47,948 nucleotides of DNA from Bacteroidota bacterium (GTDB taxonomy: Bacteria > Bacteroidota > Bacteroidia > Palsa-965): contig JABDAO010000011.1 in assembly GCA_013289095.1 (NCBI GenBank), forward strand, positions 1-47,948, read 5' to 3'. Shown here piece after piece: positions 18,366 through 27,496 of the stretch. A program made the position numbers and the translations under genes. Every line of letters begins with the position of its first letter. Position 1 is the first letter of the stretch. The notes under the pieces are model-generated. The model did no database searches, had not been told where the DNA came from, and saw only the letters and a program-made list of their open reading frames with translations.

Positions 18366-19271
18366 TTAAAATAGCTCAACTTCCTCCGAAGATTCAGCTT
18401 CAAGTAATTGAAAATGAGATGTATTCAGCTTTATCACCAAATACGTTCCCGGAAATGAAAATGCAAGGTTATCTAATTCTGATTTAACGTTTACGCTTTG
18501 AATTTGTTTCGAATAAAACGCCCGGTTGGATACAATTGTTATTTCACCCTTATTTGCTTTAACGATAGTGAGAATTATGTCTAATCCAAAGCCCCGGTTG
18601 TGAGGGTTGCTTTTTGTTGAAAAACCCAACTCTAAAGCCTTTTGAAGAGCCTGACTGTCATCTAACCTACCTTTCACGTCACCTATAAATTCATTCACCT
18701 TATTGGGGATACCCTTCCCAAAATCACATATTGAAATACAAAGCTCCGACTTCTGTTTGTAGAATTGAGTTGCGATAAATCCACTCACTTTGGATTCAGA
18801 ATGATCGGTAATGTTATTTAATGCTTCTACAACCGTTAGCCTCAATGGGGTTAAATCTTTCTCCTTCAGAGAATGAGCAGCATAGAAATTTTGTATCACA
18901 CCAGCAAAAGCATCAATATTTTCGACCTTGTGTTTCCAGATTGGCATTGTATTGGTTAACCGGGCTTTGAGGCAATAATTCCTATTTGAATTGCTTGTCC
19001 AATACTGATCAAATTTAGAGTATTTGATAAAATTGCCGGAATCAGTACCCTCTCTGTATAATATCCTGATTCTTGCTCCTGACAGCCTGTATTCTTCAAT
19101 TAAACAAGCCAGAGAAGTTAAATGGTAAGGAAAGAGAAACGAGATTTGGCGAAAATCAAAAATGAATAATCTCCCCGCGTTAGACCTATCTGAGTTACGG
19201 TTATTGACAATGAAACGTAACCACTCGACTAAGTGTTCGCAATTGGGTATTTTAATGGTAATCTTTTGCAA
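18366..19271 (-). CDS. STAS-like N-terminus fused to GHKL/HATPase_c ATP-binding domain
   Basis: 301 aa; N-box VEALNNITDHSES, G1 SICDFGKGIPNKV, G2 NPHNRGFGLDIILTIVKANKGEI; N-terminal LFIFDFRQISFLFPYHLTSLACLIEEY resembles a STAS domain. Confidence 0.85.
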   Translation of the reverse strand: MQKITIKIPNCEHLVEWLRFIVNNRNSDRSNAGRLFIFDFRQISFLFPYHLTSLACLIEEYRLSGARIRILYREGTDSGNFIKYSKFDQYWTSNSNRNYCLKARLTNTMPIWKHKVENIDAFAGVIQNFYAAHSLKEKDLTPLRLTVVEALNNITDHSESKVSGFIATQFYKQKSELCISICDFGKGIPNKVNEFIGDVKGRLDDSQALQKALELGFSTKSNPHNRGFGLDIILTIVKANKGEITIVSNRAFYSKQIQSVNVKSELDNLAFSFPGTYLVIKLNTSHFQLLEAESSEEVELF

Positions 19272-19380
19272 AATCAGCTATGGTTTAGAGAAATGGATAC
19301 AATCCAATCTAATTTCAAAAGTACAGGTAAAAAAATCTGATATTAATTTACGACCGAAAGTTGCAAAGAGTTTACTCATT

Positions 19381-20685
19381 TCAGACTGCAACAAGCCTCT
19401 GTTTTTCCTGCCAATGCAACCTCAACAGATTAGCATTCTCATTCGGTGTAATCTTGATATACCTCATAAACGCTTTTTCTGTCCGGTGTCCGGTTATCTT
19501 CATAATCGAAATAGCAGGGAATCCACTAAGATACAGATTTGAAGCAAAACTCCTCCGGGCCGTATGTGTGGTAACAAGCTCAAATTTTTTCCGGTTTGTA
19601 GAAATGTTCAGACCTCCTTTGGTAATGCTTGTTGAGGTTTTGGCATGGAGGCTTTCAACCATGTGTCCCAGCTCTTTCAGGTATTGATTCATTTTTACGT
19701 TGGAAATAGCCGGGGGCAATGAGTTGGGATATTTTCCTTTATACTTTGCCATTATCTTCTTAACGGTCGGATGAATCGGAATTACAACCGTTTCCCCTGT
19801 CTTTTGGGTTTCAAGCTCAATTTCTTCGATTTTGATGTTTTCAGGCTGGATATTTGAAAAGTCAGAAAAGCGTAAACCAGTCCAGCATCCGACAATAAAT
19901 AGATCCCGTATCCGGTCCAAGCGCGGGTTATCTGATAAATCCAAAGCGCATATTTCGGCAAGCTCTGATTCTGTCAGGTAAATGCTCTCTGTATCTTCCC
20001 GGATAACCCTAAACCGTTTGCTTTTGTGTGAAAGGTTCGTGCTTAGACCCCGTTCAGTAGCTTCATTCAAAAAGGTTTTGAGCGTTTTCATGTGTTTGCC
20101 TATGGTATTATTGGCAAAACCCAGGTCTTTGGTCAGGTATTCGGTAAAGTCGTGGTAAAAGTCCAGATCAATGGTATCAAAGTCAATCCGTTTCCGTTTG
20201 AGCTGTTTGAAGTTCCGCAATACCTGTAAGGTGTTCCGGTAAATCTGAATAGTGTCTTTGGAGAAAGTCTTCCCCGTCTTTTCGTTTACTCGTACTCTGG
20301 ATTCCTCAATGAATTTTTCAGTGAACCGGAATAAATCCAACTTTATGGTTTCGGCTTCCGGGTTCAGCTTTTTATTCAACAGGTCGCGGAACTCTTCGAT
20401 TGAAGGGAGCTTGTTTTCATTGTCGTTTTGATATTGTCTGAAAACGTCTTTTGCGGAGCTTTCCAGAAAGTTCAGACGGGCGTTAAATTCCGGGTGTTCC
20501 GGGAATGTCTTTGTTTCTTTCGCCCGCTGGTAATTCCGTTTGTCGGGGTCTGATTCCCAAAATTTCGGGTAAATGCTCTCTTTGGTAGGATAAACGAGCC
20601 TGTTGTTATTCCACCGGATAACGAGATGTATAGCTGTTTCTGTGGAGGTTCCTGCTTCCCGGAGGTTGAAATTGAATTTTGCCAT
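19381..20685 (-). CDS. tyrosine-type site-specific recombinase (integrase)
   Basis: 434 aa; WTGLRFSDFSNI (box I Arg), HTARRSFASNLYLSGFPAISIMKITGHRTEKAFMRYIKI (box II H-x-x-R, H/Y). Confidence 0.96.
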   Translation of the reverse strand: MAKFNFNLREAGTSTETAIHLVIRWNNNRLVYPTKESIYPKFWESDPDKRNYQRAKETKTFPEHPEFNARLNFLESSAKDVFRQYQNDNENKLPSIEEFRDLLNKKLNPEAETIKLDLFRFTEKFIEESRVRVNEKTGKTFSKDTIQIYRNTLQVLRNFKQLKRKRIDFDTIDLDFYHDFTEYLTKDLGFANNTIGKHMKTLKTFLNEATERGLSTNLSHKSKRFRVIREDTESIYLTESELAEICALDLSDNPRLDRIRDLFIVGCWTGLRFSDFSNIQPENIKIEEIELETQKTGETVVIPIHPTVKKIMAKYKGKYPNSLPPAISNVKMNQYLKELGHMVESLHAKTSTSITKGGLNISTNRKKFELVTTHTARRSFASNLYLSGFPAISIMKITGHRTEKAFMRYIKITPNENANLLRLHWQEKQRLVAV

Positions 20686-20734
20686 TTTGTGCTGTTTGGA
20701 TTAACGAAATACAAAAATAGGCTTTCTTTTTTCT

Positions 20735-20758
20735 GTTGTCGGTTTTGTTGTCGGTTTT
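20735..20758. promoter_or_regulatory. putative integrase arm-type direct repeats, right end
   Basis: GTTGTCGGTTTTGTTGTCGGTTTT between int start and attR. Confidence 0.45.
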
Positions 20759-20900
20759 CTTTAATTATCCCTTATTTTGCTTAATCGTTCTTTTCTTCAT
20801 AATCTCTGAAAAGCCCAATAGATAAGGGAAGTACGAAAGGAATCGGGAAAAGCCGGAAACAAAGGTAGCGGTCCCGTCCGGTCCGCAAACACAAAAAGAG

Positions 20901-20936
20901 AAGCCCTGTATATCAATGATATATAGGGCTTTTTAT
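20901..20936. terminator. attR-side copy of the tRNA-Asp hairpin
   Basis: AAGCCCTGTATATCAATGATATATAGGGCTTTTT. Confidence 0.65.
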
Positions 20937-20944
20937 TTAACTTA

Positions 20945-21245
20945 TACCCCGTCCAGTAGCTTCATTCAGGAAGGTTTTGAGGGTTTTCATGTGTAGTATT
21001 GAGCTTTATCACCAAATATGTGCCCGGAAATGAAAATGCAAGGTTATCTGCCTCTGATTTAACGTTTCTGCTTTTAATTTGCTTCGAATAAAACGCCCGG
21101 TTAGACACAATCGTTATTTCGCCCTTGTTTGCTTTAACGATAGTGAGAATTGTGTCTACTCCAAATCCCCGGTTGTGAGGATTGCTTTTTGTTGAAAACC
21201 CCAATTCCAAAGCCTTTTGAAGAGCCTGACTGTCATCTAATACGC
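20945..21245 (-). pseudogene. decayed fragments of a second integrase and a second HATPase gene
   Basis: 20947-20993 (ACCCCGTCCAGTAGCTTCATTCAGGAAGGTTTTGAGGGTTTTCATGTG) matches int at ~20048-20095; 21005-21242 matches the HATPase gene at ~18422-18664 at roughly 90% by eye (DDSQALQKALELGFSTKSNPHNRGFGVDTILTIVKANKGEITIVSNRAFYSKQIK). Confidence 0.9.
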
Positions 21246-21563
21246 TGGTTAAAGAAGATTGAATATGGGGCATCTCTAATAACCCCATCCAAATTGTACC
21301 TTCGTCCGCCACGGCAGACGAACCTAGACGCAAAGCATTTAGTTTCCCGTAAACTAGGATATTCGGCTCTATCGGGTTACAATTGTTCTTTGCGCGGTAT
21401 AATCAACCCCGCTCGGAATCAGTGTCCCCGTCAGTACATGTCCTCCCAAACTGATCACCCTCTTTTCATGAAGCTTCGGCCCCCGTTTCGCCATTAAAAA
21501 AACCTTCTGTAGTTTTGGTGCAAATACATACGCCGCAAACAACGAATCAATACAATCCCTTCT

Positions 21564-22268
21564 ATGATCACAAAAAAAGTCATGTTACAAGTAAGCGATG
21601 GCAGCTCCATGCAAGCCTATGTAGCAATACCAGAGGGGCAGGGGCCGTTTCCGGGCGTTCTGGTGCTTCAGGAAGCATTTGGCGTGAATGGGCATATCCG
21701 GGGCATTGCCGAGCGGATTGCAAAGGAGGGTTATCTTGCTATTGCACCCGAATTGTTTCATCGTACAGCCGAACCTGGATTCGAAATCGGGTATACCGTT
21801 GATTTTTCGTTGATCATGCCCCATTTCCAAACCATGACCCCCGAAAGTTTGAGTATGGACATACAGGCGGCATACGACTGGCTGCAACAACAAAACAATG
21901 TCATATCTGCTAAAATAGCCAGTATCGGCTTTTGTCTGGGTGGCAGGGCCACGTTCCTGGCCAATGCCAATCTTCCGCTCTCCGCCGCCATTTCTTTCTA
22001 TGGGGGCCGAACCGATGCCCTGGCTGACAGAGCCCCCCTGCTCCATGCCCCCCATCTGTTTTTCTGGGGAGGCCTGGATAAACACATCGCGCAAGAGCAG
22101 ATTGATACCGTTATCAATGCCGTTAAACAGGCAGGCAAGCCGTATACCAACGTGGTTATTTCGTATGCCGACCATGGCTTTAATTGTGATGACCGGGCCA
22201 GCTATAACAAACAAGCAGCAACCGAAGCATGGGCCTTGTCGATGGCATTCCTGAAGAATAATTTGTAG
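21564..22268 (+). CDS. dienelactone hydrolase family protein
   Basis: 234 aa; FPGVLVLQEAFGVNGHIRGIAERIAKEGYLAIAPELF, IGFCLGGRATFLAN (nucleophile Cys), YADHGFNCDDR. Confidence 0.92.
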   Translation: MITKKVMLQVSDGSSMQAYVAIPEGQGPFPGVLVLQEAFGVNGHIRGIAERIAKEGYLAIAPELFHRTAEPGFEIGYTVDFSLIMPHFQTMTPESLSMDIQAAYDWLQQQNNVISAKIASIGFCLGGRATFLANANLPLSAAISFYGGRTDALADRAPLLHAPHLFFWGGLDKHIAQEQIDTVINAVKQAGKPYTNVVISYADHGFNCDDRASYNKQAATEAWALSMAFLKNNL

Positions 22269-22308
22269 CCCTCAAACCCGTTGGCCTTGATACCAGGATT
22301 GACAAAAC

Positions 22309-22356
22309 ACAACAAGCCCGCTAACATCAGGTGAATATTACTGATGCCGCGGCTTG
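22309..22356. terminator. stable hairpin downstream of dienelactone hydrolase
   Basis: ACAAGCCCGCTAACATCAGGTGAATATTACTGATGCCGCGGCTTGT; long imperfect inverted repeat. Confidence 0.5.
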
Positions 22357-22366
22357 TAATGCTTTG

Positions 22367-22461
22367 GGGCATCTCTAATAATCCCTTCCAAACATTCCCT
22401 CTCCGCCTGCGGCGGAGAGGGTCAGGGAGAGGTCAATAAAATGGGGTTATTGGAGATGCCC
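22367..22461. mobile_element. MITE-like inverted repeat, copy B
   Basis: GGGCATCTCTAATAATCCC ... GGGGTTATTGGAGATGCCC with internal CTCTCCGCCTGCGGCGGAGAG palindrome. Confidence 0.8.
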
Positions 22462-22532
22462 TGTATTGCCTTTGGACTCTTATCACAAAAGCGTATTATT
22501 GTTCATGACTTAAACCCTAAGAAATTCAACAA

Positions 22533-23060
22533 ATGAAAAAAACCAGTTTACTGATTTTTGCAATCGCTGCCTCATTCTGTGTTGGCTATGCATTCAATAC
22601 ACTCGTCACCACCCGGTCAAACCGTCTTGCAGAAGTAAAAAAAGTGACCGGCATAGGCGGTATTTTTTTTAAGTGTAAAGACCCAAAACAAATGAGGCTG
22701 TGGTATCAAACGCATCTTGGTCTAAATGTCAATAACTATGGGGCCGTTTTTGAATGGAGACAAGGAGCCGACACCACCAGGAAAGGATTTACGCAATGGA
22801 CCCCTTTTTCGGAAAAGACAAAATATTTTGAACCTTCTCAGCGCGACTTTATGATAAACTACCGGGTTGAAAACCTGAATGCGCTGGTTGATGGATTGAA
22901 AAAAGAAGGGGTGACTGTTACAGATACCATCGAAACGGTTGAGTACGGAAAATTTGTCCACATCCTTGATATGGAAGGGAACAAAGTGGAACTGTGGGAA
23001 CCGAACGATCTGGCTTATGATAAATTAGGCAAACAAATGGGGAGCAAGACTACCAAATAG
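22533..23060 (+). CDS. VOC/glyoxalase-fold protein with N-terminal signal/anchor
   Basis: MKKTSLLIFAIAASFCVGYAFNTL then IGGIFFKCKDPKQMRLWYQTHLGL..EYGKFVHILDMEGNKVELWEPND. Confidence 0.88.
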   Translation: MKKTSLLIFAIAASFCVGYAFNTLVTTRSNRLAEVKKVTGIGGIFFKCKDPKQMRLWYQTHLGLNVNNYGAVFEWRQGADTTRKGFTQWTPFSEKTKYFEPSQRDFMINYRVENLNALVDGLKKEGVTVTDTIETVEYGKFVHILDMEGNKVELWEPNDLAYDKLGKQMGSKTTK

Positions 23061-23199
23061 CCATCAGAATACCGAAAGCTGATTAACATCATCCTGCTCA
23101 ATCCCCCTGGAGCATCTCTTATGAACGGGTAAATATCAGGCCGGCACAACTCCAATTGCTGTCACAGATACGAACCCTGGGTATGCAAACGCAAAGCCG

Positions 23200-23232
23200 A
23201 AAGCCCCGTATATACAGGATATACGGGGCTTT
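23200..23232. terminator. hairpin similar to the tRNA-Asp terminator
   Basis: AAAGCCCCGTATATACAGGATATACGGGGCTTT. Confidence 0.7.
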
Positions 23233-23264
23233 CTATGCTAAACAAGAATGATGACAGATCTCTT

Positions 23265-26200
23265 TTATTCCTGAATGATAATCTTCTTGGTTTGTATTTT
23301 CCCATCGCATTGTAAAGTCACGATATAGATTCCAGGGTTTAGCTGAAGATCTTTGGCATTCACAGTAATTTTCCCGGAAGCAAGATCTGCACCTGCAAAA
23401 GCGGCCCTTCGTTTGCCAAGCATATCAGTAATGAGGATGCTTGCTTCCTTGAGATCAACAATCGTGTATTCAATCGCGATGTTCTCATTGGCTGGGTTTG
23501 GATAGATGGCCAGGGATGCAGCAGGAGCCGCATTAGTGATTGCTGCAACCGGTGCAGGGGCTATCCTGAAATTGTTCAGGGAGTTATTGCTGCACGAGAA
23601 CCCATCCTGGAAGTTACCGTTCATGCCACCGGTGCCAATACCGAGCTGCCCATTTGAATTCTGGCCGGTTGAACAATACTGGGCGTGATCAGTCGATTGA
23701 ATCCCGATGGTAGAATAATTTGATGACGAAATTGCCGACCATGTACCTGCTCCAACCTGTGTAGGCACATTGAGCGGAGTGAAGTTTAGCTGACTAAAAC
23801 CCAATTGATAACAGTTCGGACAAGAACCGGCATAATCAATACCCCAAGACCAAAGTGTGTTGTCGGCAGCGCTGATTGCAAAGGAAGAGCCACTTCCTGC
23901 GCCAACAGCCAGATAGGTAGAACCGGCATTGATTTGTTCCGGGTATGCGGTTGAGGTGGTTGTTCCATCGCCCAGCTCGCTCTCTGAATTATCTCCCCAG
24001 GTCCAGAGTGAACCATCGGTCTGGATTCCAACGGTATGAGCCGCACCCGTTGCAACCGAAAGCCAGGTAGCACCCCAGAATTCATTTACCGGGGTCGATC
24101 GGTTGGTCGAGGTACCGTCTCCCAGGTTGCCAGAAGAATTACTGCCCCAACCCCAGAGGGTCTGATCGCTTCTGATAGCAAATCCAAACCAGCTGGATGC
24201 GCTAGAATAGACACTTACATAGTTGGTGTTTACCTTATCGACCTGGACAGGCACATTTGAATTCTGTGTCACCGTACTGCCACACTCCCCCTGCAGACCA
24301 TAGCCCCAGGCCCAAAGGGTGCCGTCTGATCTGACGGCATAAGTATTCGAGTTTCCACAGGCCACAGCTATCCAGGTATATTTATATTTTTCCTGAACAG
24401 GAGCGGTTCGGTAATAAGCCGTTGTTCCATCCCCCAACTGTCCTGCTGCATTGCAGCCCCAACACCAGAGACTGCCGTCTGCCATGATAGCGGCAGAATG
24501 CTGAAATCCGGTTGCCACTTTCACAAATTTCTTACCGTTAGGGCTTGCAACCGCCTCGGGGGCAAGTACCGAAGCGCTGCTCACAACACCTCCCTGCCCA
24601 AGCTCACCTTGATAATTTTCGCCCCAGGACCAAAGATTCCCGTCAGACACAAGCCCGTTGGTATGATCTCCCCCCACCGTAACCGAGAGCCAGGCCGGTG
24701 AATAGGTACCTACCACCTGGAAATTATCAATACTGATGACACCTGCCGCAGTAAGTTGGGTGCTTGGAGTCAAACGGATGTAGAGATTTTCCACATTATC
24801 AGCCAGGGTTCCCAGGCTTATTCCATTAGGAATGACATCCTCAAAAAAACCCTTGTCCTGAAATGTGTATGAGGTTGCCGTGGTAAAATTTACTCCATCG
24901 CTGCTGTAATCTACAGTAATTGATACCGGGCCATGTGTAGAAGATCCGGCTGAAAAATAAACCCCATATGTCTTAAAATTTGCCAGCTCATTTGCCGTAC
25001 CACTCAACTGGAACATCCAATAGCCCTGAGGGTTCTTGGGCGAATTGACTCCCCCCGGGTTGGTAGCTGTAAGCGCATTGTCGGTTGCATTATTGTTGTC
25101 CACATATCCATTTGGGCTATCAGTACCTCCTGCAAGTGCAAAAGGGATATTGGAGGTCAGCGTGCAGCTTACGTTCGGATCGGAAGGAGCAGGATTGAAC
25201 GGGAAAGCAGAATAGCTGTTCACGTTTTGATCGAATGTATAGTTGACGAGTACTTGTTGCTTGTTTTGAAGCGGAATAATAAACTGGGGGCCCAGATTGG
25301 GTTTCTCCCCCAGGGTAAGAATACCGGCGGCTGAACTCAGGGCAATGCCAGATAGAACACTCCCGTTCACTTCGTCACCATAAACTGCCGAACTCCCCAG
25401 GTTACCCCATTTCGAACTGTGGTTGAGGTAAGCCACGCTCATGACCGAGGGCGTGTTTGTACAGCTGTTCTGATTCCAGTTTAACGTTACATTCACCGCC
25501 GAGCTTCCGTTGGTTTGCTGCAAATTCCAGTATTCGCAGCTGCTCAAAGAAGCCAGGGTTGTGTCGAGTGTAGTTCCAGAAGTGGGAGGAGGGGCATGAA
25601 AATACTGCGCAGTAAAAGCATCGGTGTTCAAGACCGGTGCGCTGATGGCAAGAGGCTGGTAGACGCCTGCATTGCCAGCAGGAAATGTAAATGCCGTATT
25701 CCCGATCTTTTTCATCGGACCATCCACATAACTCGATGACGACCCGCCCGAAACCGATCCGGTTGCGCCCACCGTCAATAAAGCAGCATTCGTGGTTTTC
25801 AGGTTCCCCTGATGCAGTGTCAGTAATTGATTTACGGTAATGTTGCTAGCCAGGACCCCAGCTCCTGTACTATTGTTTATTTCGATGTTCGAAAACTGCC
25901 AGGTTGAATTGATCTGACTGATAACCTGGTTGGCCGTGCCATCCAGCGTCAAGCCTCCTGTTCCACCACCGGTAATATTGGCATAATTGGCAGGAGCTAC
26001 AGGGGCCGCGCCGATGGTAACATTTCCACCTACATTCACCGGAATATTCAGGTTCACGACTCCTACCCCGTTCTGACTCTTGGTGCCCTGCATATTAAAA
26101 TTACCAAGTGCGCTAACCGAACCAGTGCCATTCACGTTCAGGATGATGTCGGGGTTACGCCCGATAAATACAGAGTCGGCTGCAATCAGGTTGGCATTGA

Positions 26201-26951
26201 TCAGCATGGTTTGAGTTTGGCTTGTACAGCCCCAGAGACTTAGTTCCTGGAACGTAAACTCGTTGAAGTTCGAATTGCCATTTATGGTGAGTGTGCTGTT
26301 ATTGGTTGCAGGCGTAATAAAACGGGCTTCTCCAGTGCCTGCAACAATAGTTCCTGCATTAAAGCCGATGGTGGATGAATAGAAGGGGAAGCATTTCAGG
26401 ATACCCGAACCCATATTGAGGATTCCTCCAATCTGCGTAAAATTAGAAGCGGCCCAGAACATACATGTATTCAGGTTGAAGTTGTTTGCAACCTCAACCG
26501 GGGCATTCGATTTTATCGTTGCGTTCGAAAACTCCACCGATCCGCCTGAACCGGAGCTCACCGGAGCCGACTGATAGCCTGTAAAACTACCTCCGTGAAA
26601 ATTAGCCACACCGGTTGCCGGAGTGCCGCTGATGGTAAACGTAATGGGTGTTGTTCCGGTATAAGAGCAGGTGATGGCGCCCGCATACCCCCACTGAATA
26701 TCCAGACCTGCAATCGTGGTGTTTGAGGTAACGTCGATGGTGCAATTTCCAATGCTGTTTCCGTCAAAAATAACCGTTGTAGATGAGGCTGGAACCCCAG
26801 CTCCCCCGATACCACCCGATGTCAACGACCAGTTTGCGTGATTGCTCCAGCTGCTGTTGTTTGTTCCAACCCAATACAGATTGGCCCCCGACATCGTTTG
26901 TAAAATCATGGCCAGCAATGCGATGACCAAAAGTTGTTGTTTGTGTTTCAT
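23265..26951 (-). CDS. large secreted RCC1-repeat protein with T9SS sorting domain
   Basis: 1228 aa; signal peptide; repeated ..GDHTNGLVSDGNLWSWGENYQGELGQG.., ..WGSNSSGNLGDGTSTNRSTPV.. RCC1 units; C-terminal IYPNPANENIAIEYTI..LNPGIYIVTLQCDGKIQTKKIIIQE. Confidence 0.93.
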   Translation of the reverse strand: MKHKQQLLVIALLAMILQTMSGANLYWVGTNNSSWSNHANWSLTSGGIGGAGVPASSTTVIFDGNSIGNCTIDVTSNTTIAGLDIQWGYAGAITCSYTGTTPITFTISGTPATGVANFHGGSFTGYQSAPVSSGSGGSVEFSNATIKSNAPVEVANNFNLNTCMFWAASNFTQIGGILNMGSGILKCFPFYSSTIGFNAGTIVAGTGEARFITPATNNSTLTINGNSNFNEFTFQELSLWGCTSQTQTMLINANLIAADSVFIGRNPDIILNVNGTGSVSALGNFNMQGTKSQNGVGVVNLNIPVNVGGNVTIGAAPVAPANYANITGGGTGGLTLDGTANQVISQINSTWQFSNIEINNSTGAGVLASNITVNQLLTLHQGNLKTTNAALLTVGATGSVSGGSSSSYVDGPMKKIGNTAFTFPAGNAGVYQPLAISAPVLNTDAFTAQYFHAPPPTSGTTLDTTLASLSSCEYWNLQQTNGSSAVNVTLNWNQNSCTNTPSVMSVAYLNHSSKWGNLGSSAVYGDEVNGSVLSGIALSSAAGILTLGEKPNLGPQFIIPLQNKQQVLVNYTFDQNVNSYSAFPFNPAPSDPNVSCTLTSNIPFALAGGTDSPNGYVDNNNATDNALTATNPGGVNSPKNPQGYWMFQLSGTANELANFKTYGVYFSAGSSTHGPVSITVDYSSDGVNFTTATSYTFQDKGFFEDVIPNGISLGTLADNVENLYIRLTPSTQLTAAGVISIDNFQVVGTYSPAWLSVTVGGDHTNGLVSDGNLWSWGENYQGELGQGGVVSSASVLAPEAVASPNGKKFVKVATGFQHSAAIMADGSLWCWGCNAAGQLGDGTTAYYRTAPVQEKYKYTWIAVACGNSNTYAVRSDGTLWAWGYGLQGECGSTVTQNSNVPVQVDKVNTNYVSVYSSASSWFGFAIRSDQTLWGWGSNSSGNLGDGTSTNRSTPVNEFWGATWLSVATGAAHTVGIQTDGSLWTWGDNSESELGDGTTTSTAYPEQINAGSTYLAVGAGSGSSFAISAADNTLWSWGIDYAGSCPNCYQLGFSQLNFTPLNVPTQVGAGTWSAISSSNYSTIGIQSTDHAQYCSTGQNSNGQLGIGTGGMNGNFQDGFSCSNNSLNNFRIAPAPVAAITNAAPAASLAIYPNPANENIAIEYTIVDLKEASILITDMLGKRRAAFAGADLASGKITVNAKDLQLNPGIYIVTLQCDGKIQTKKIIIQE

Positions 26952-27496
26952 GATCGTTGTTTAGTGTGAGATTAAATTCCTTAATACCCAGTTCCTGTTG
27001 ATCAGCCCAGAATACTTCAACCATCAGGGTTTGAAGAGATCTATTCTGAACGGGGATTCCTGATTTAAAATTTTCGCGAAAGATAGAGAGGGGAACCAAT
27101 TCTAAAAATAAAATTGAATAAGCCCTGCCAACTACTGAATAAGCGACGGCGTACATTGAATAATCGAAGGTGCGTGAGCCCAGGACCAACACAACAAAAG
27201 AATTATTGAATGAAAGGCTTCTTCCAGCAAGATCACTGTAAATCAATTGGAGATCCGGTTTTGGGGCTATTACACAAGATCCGTCCCTGGGGCCCGCTTG
27301 AAGGCCTGTTGCCACCCTTCACAAATCAGACAGCCGGATGGCGACTATTGGAAGAAAAGGAGCAAAACAGGAATGTCTGCATCACAGACAAAGGCCCGCT
27401 TGCCTGCATGTAAAAAATCGCAAATTTCATCTTTGATGCCACCTAAAAAAAAGAATTCAAATCTTATTATCTTTGATCAAGCTAACTTGTTAACCC

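Larger units (their letters stand above)
11299..20888. mobile_element. ~9.6 kb integrative element in tRNA-Asp (tyrosine recombinase + rolling-circle Rep + R-M and other cargo)
   Basis: 18-bp direct repeat GTCCCGTCCGGTCCGCAA at 11299-11316 (tRNA 3' end) and 20871-20888, with extended similarity into the following hairpin (AAGCCCTGTATATCAATGAT). Integrase gene next to the right repeat, Rep next to the left; all element genes on the minus strand. Confidence 0.92.

Noticed and set aside
17983-19271. Interpretation as an ordinary two-component histidine kinase
   Set aside because: No DHp/HisKA His box, no transmembrane sensor and no response regulator; the N-terminus is STAS-like.
23160-23232. 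Third hairpin considered as another att site of the element
   Set aside because: The 18-bp tRNA core (GTCCCGTCCGGTCCGCAA) is absent; only the hairpin and a short upstream stretch are similar.
26764-27315. 183-aa minus ORF upstream of the RCC1 protein
   Set aside because: Out of frame with and overlapping the RCC1 gene signal-peptide region; composition looks non-coding.
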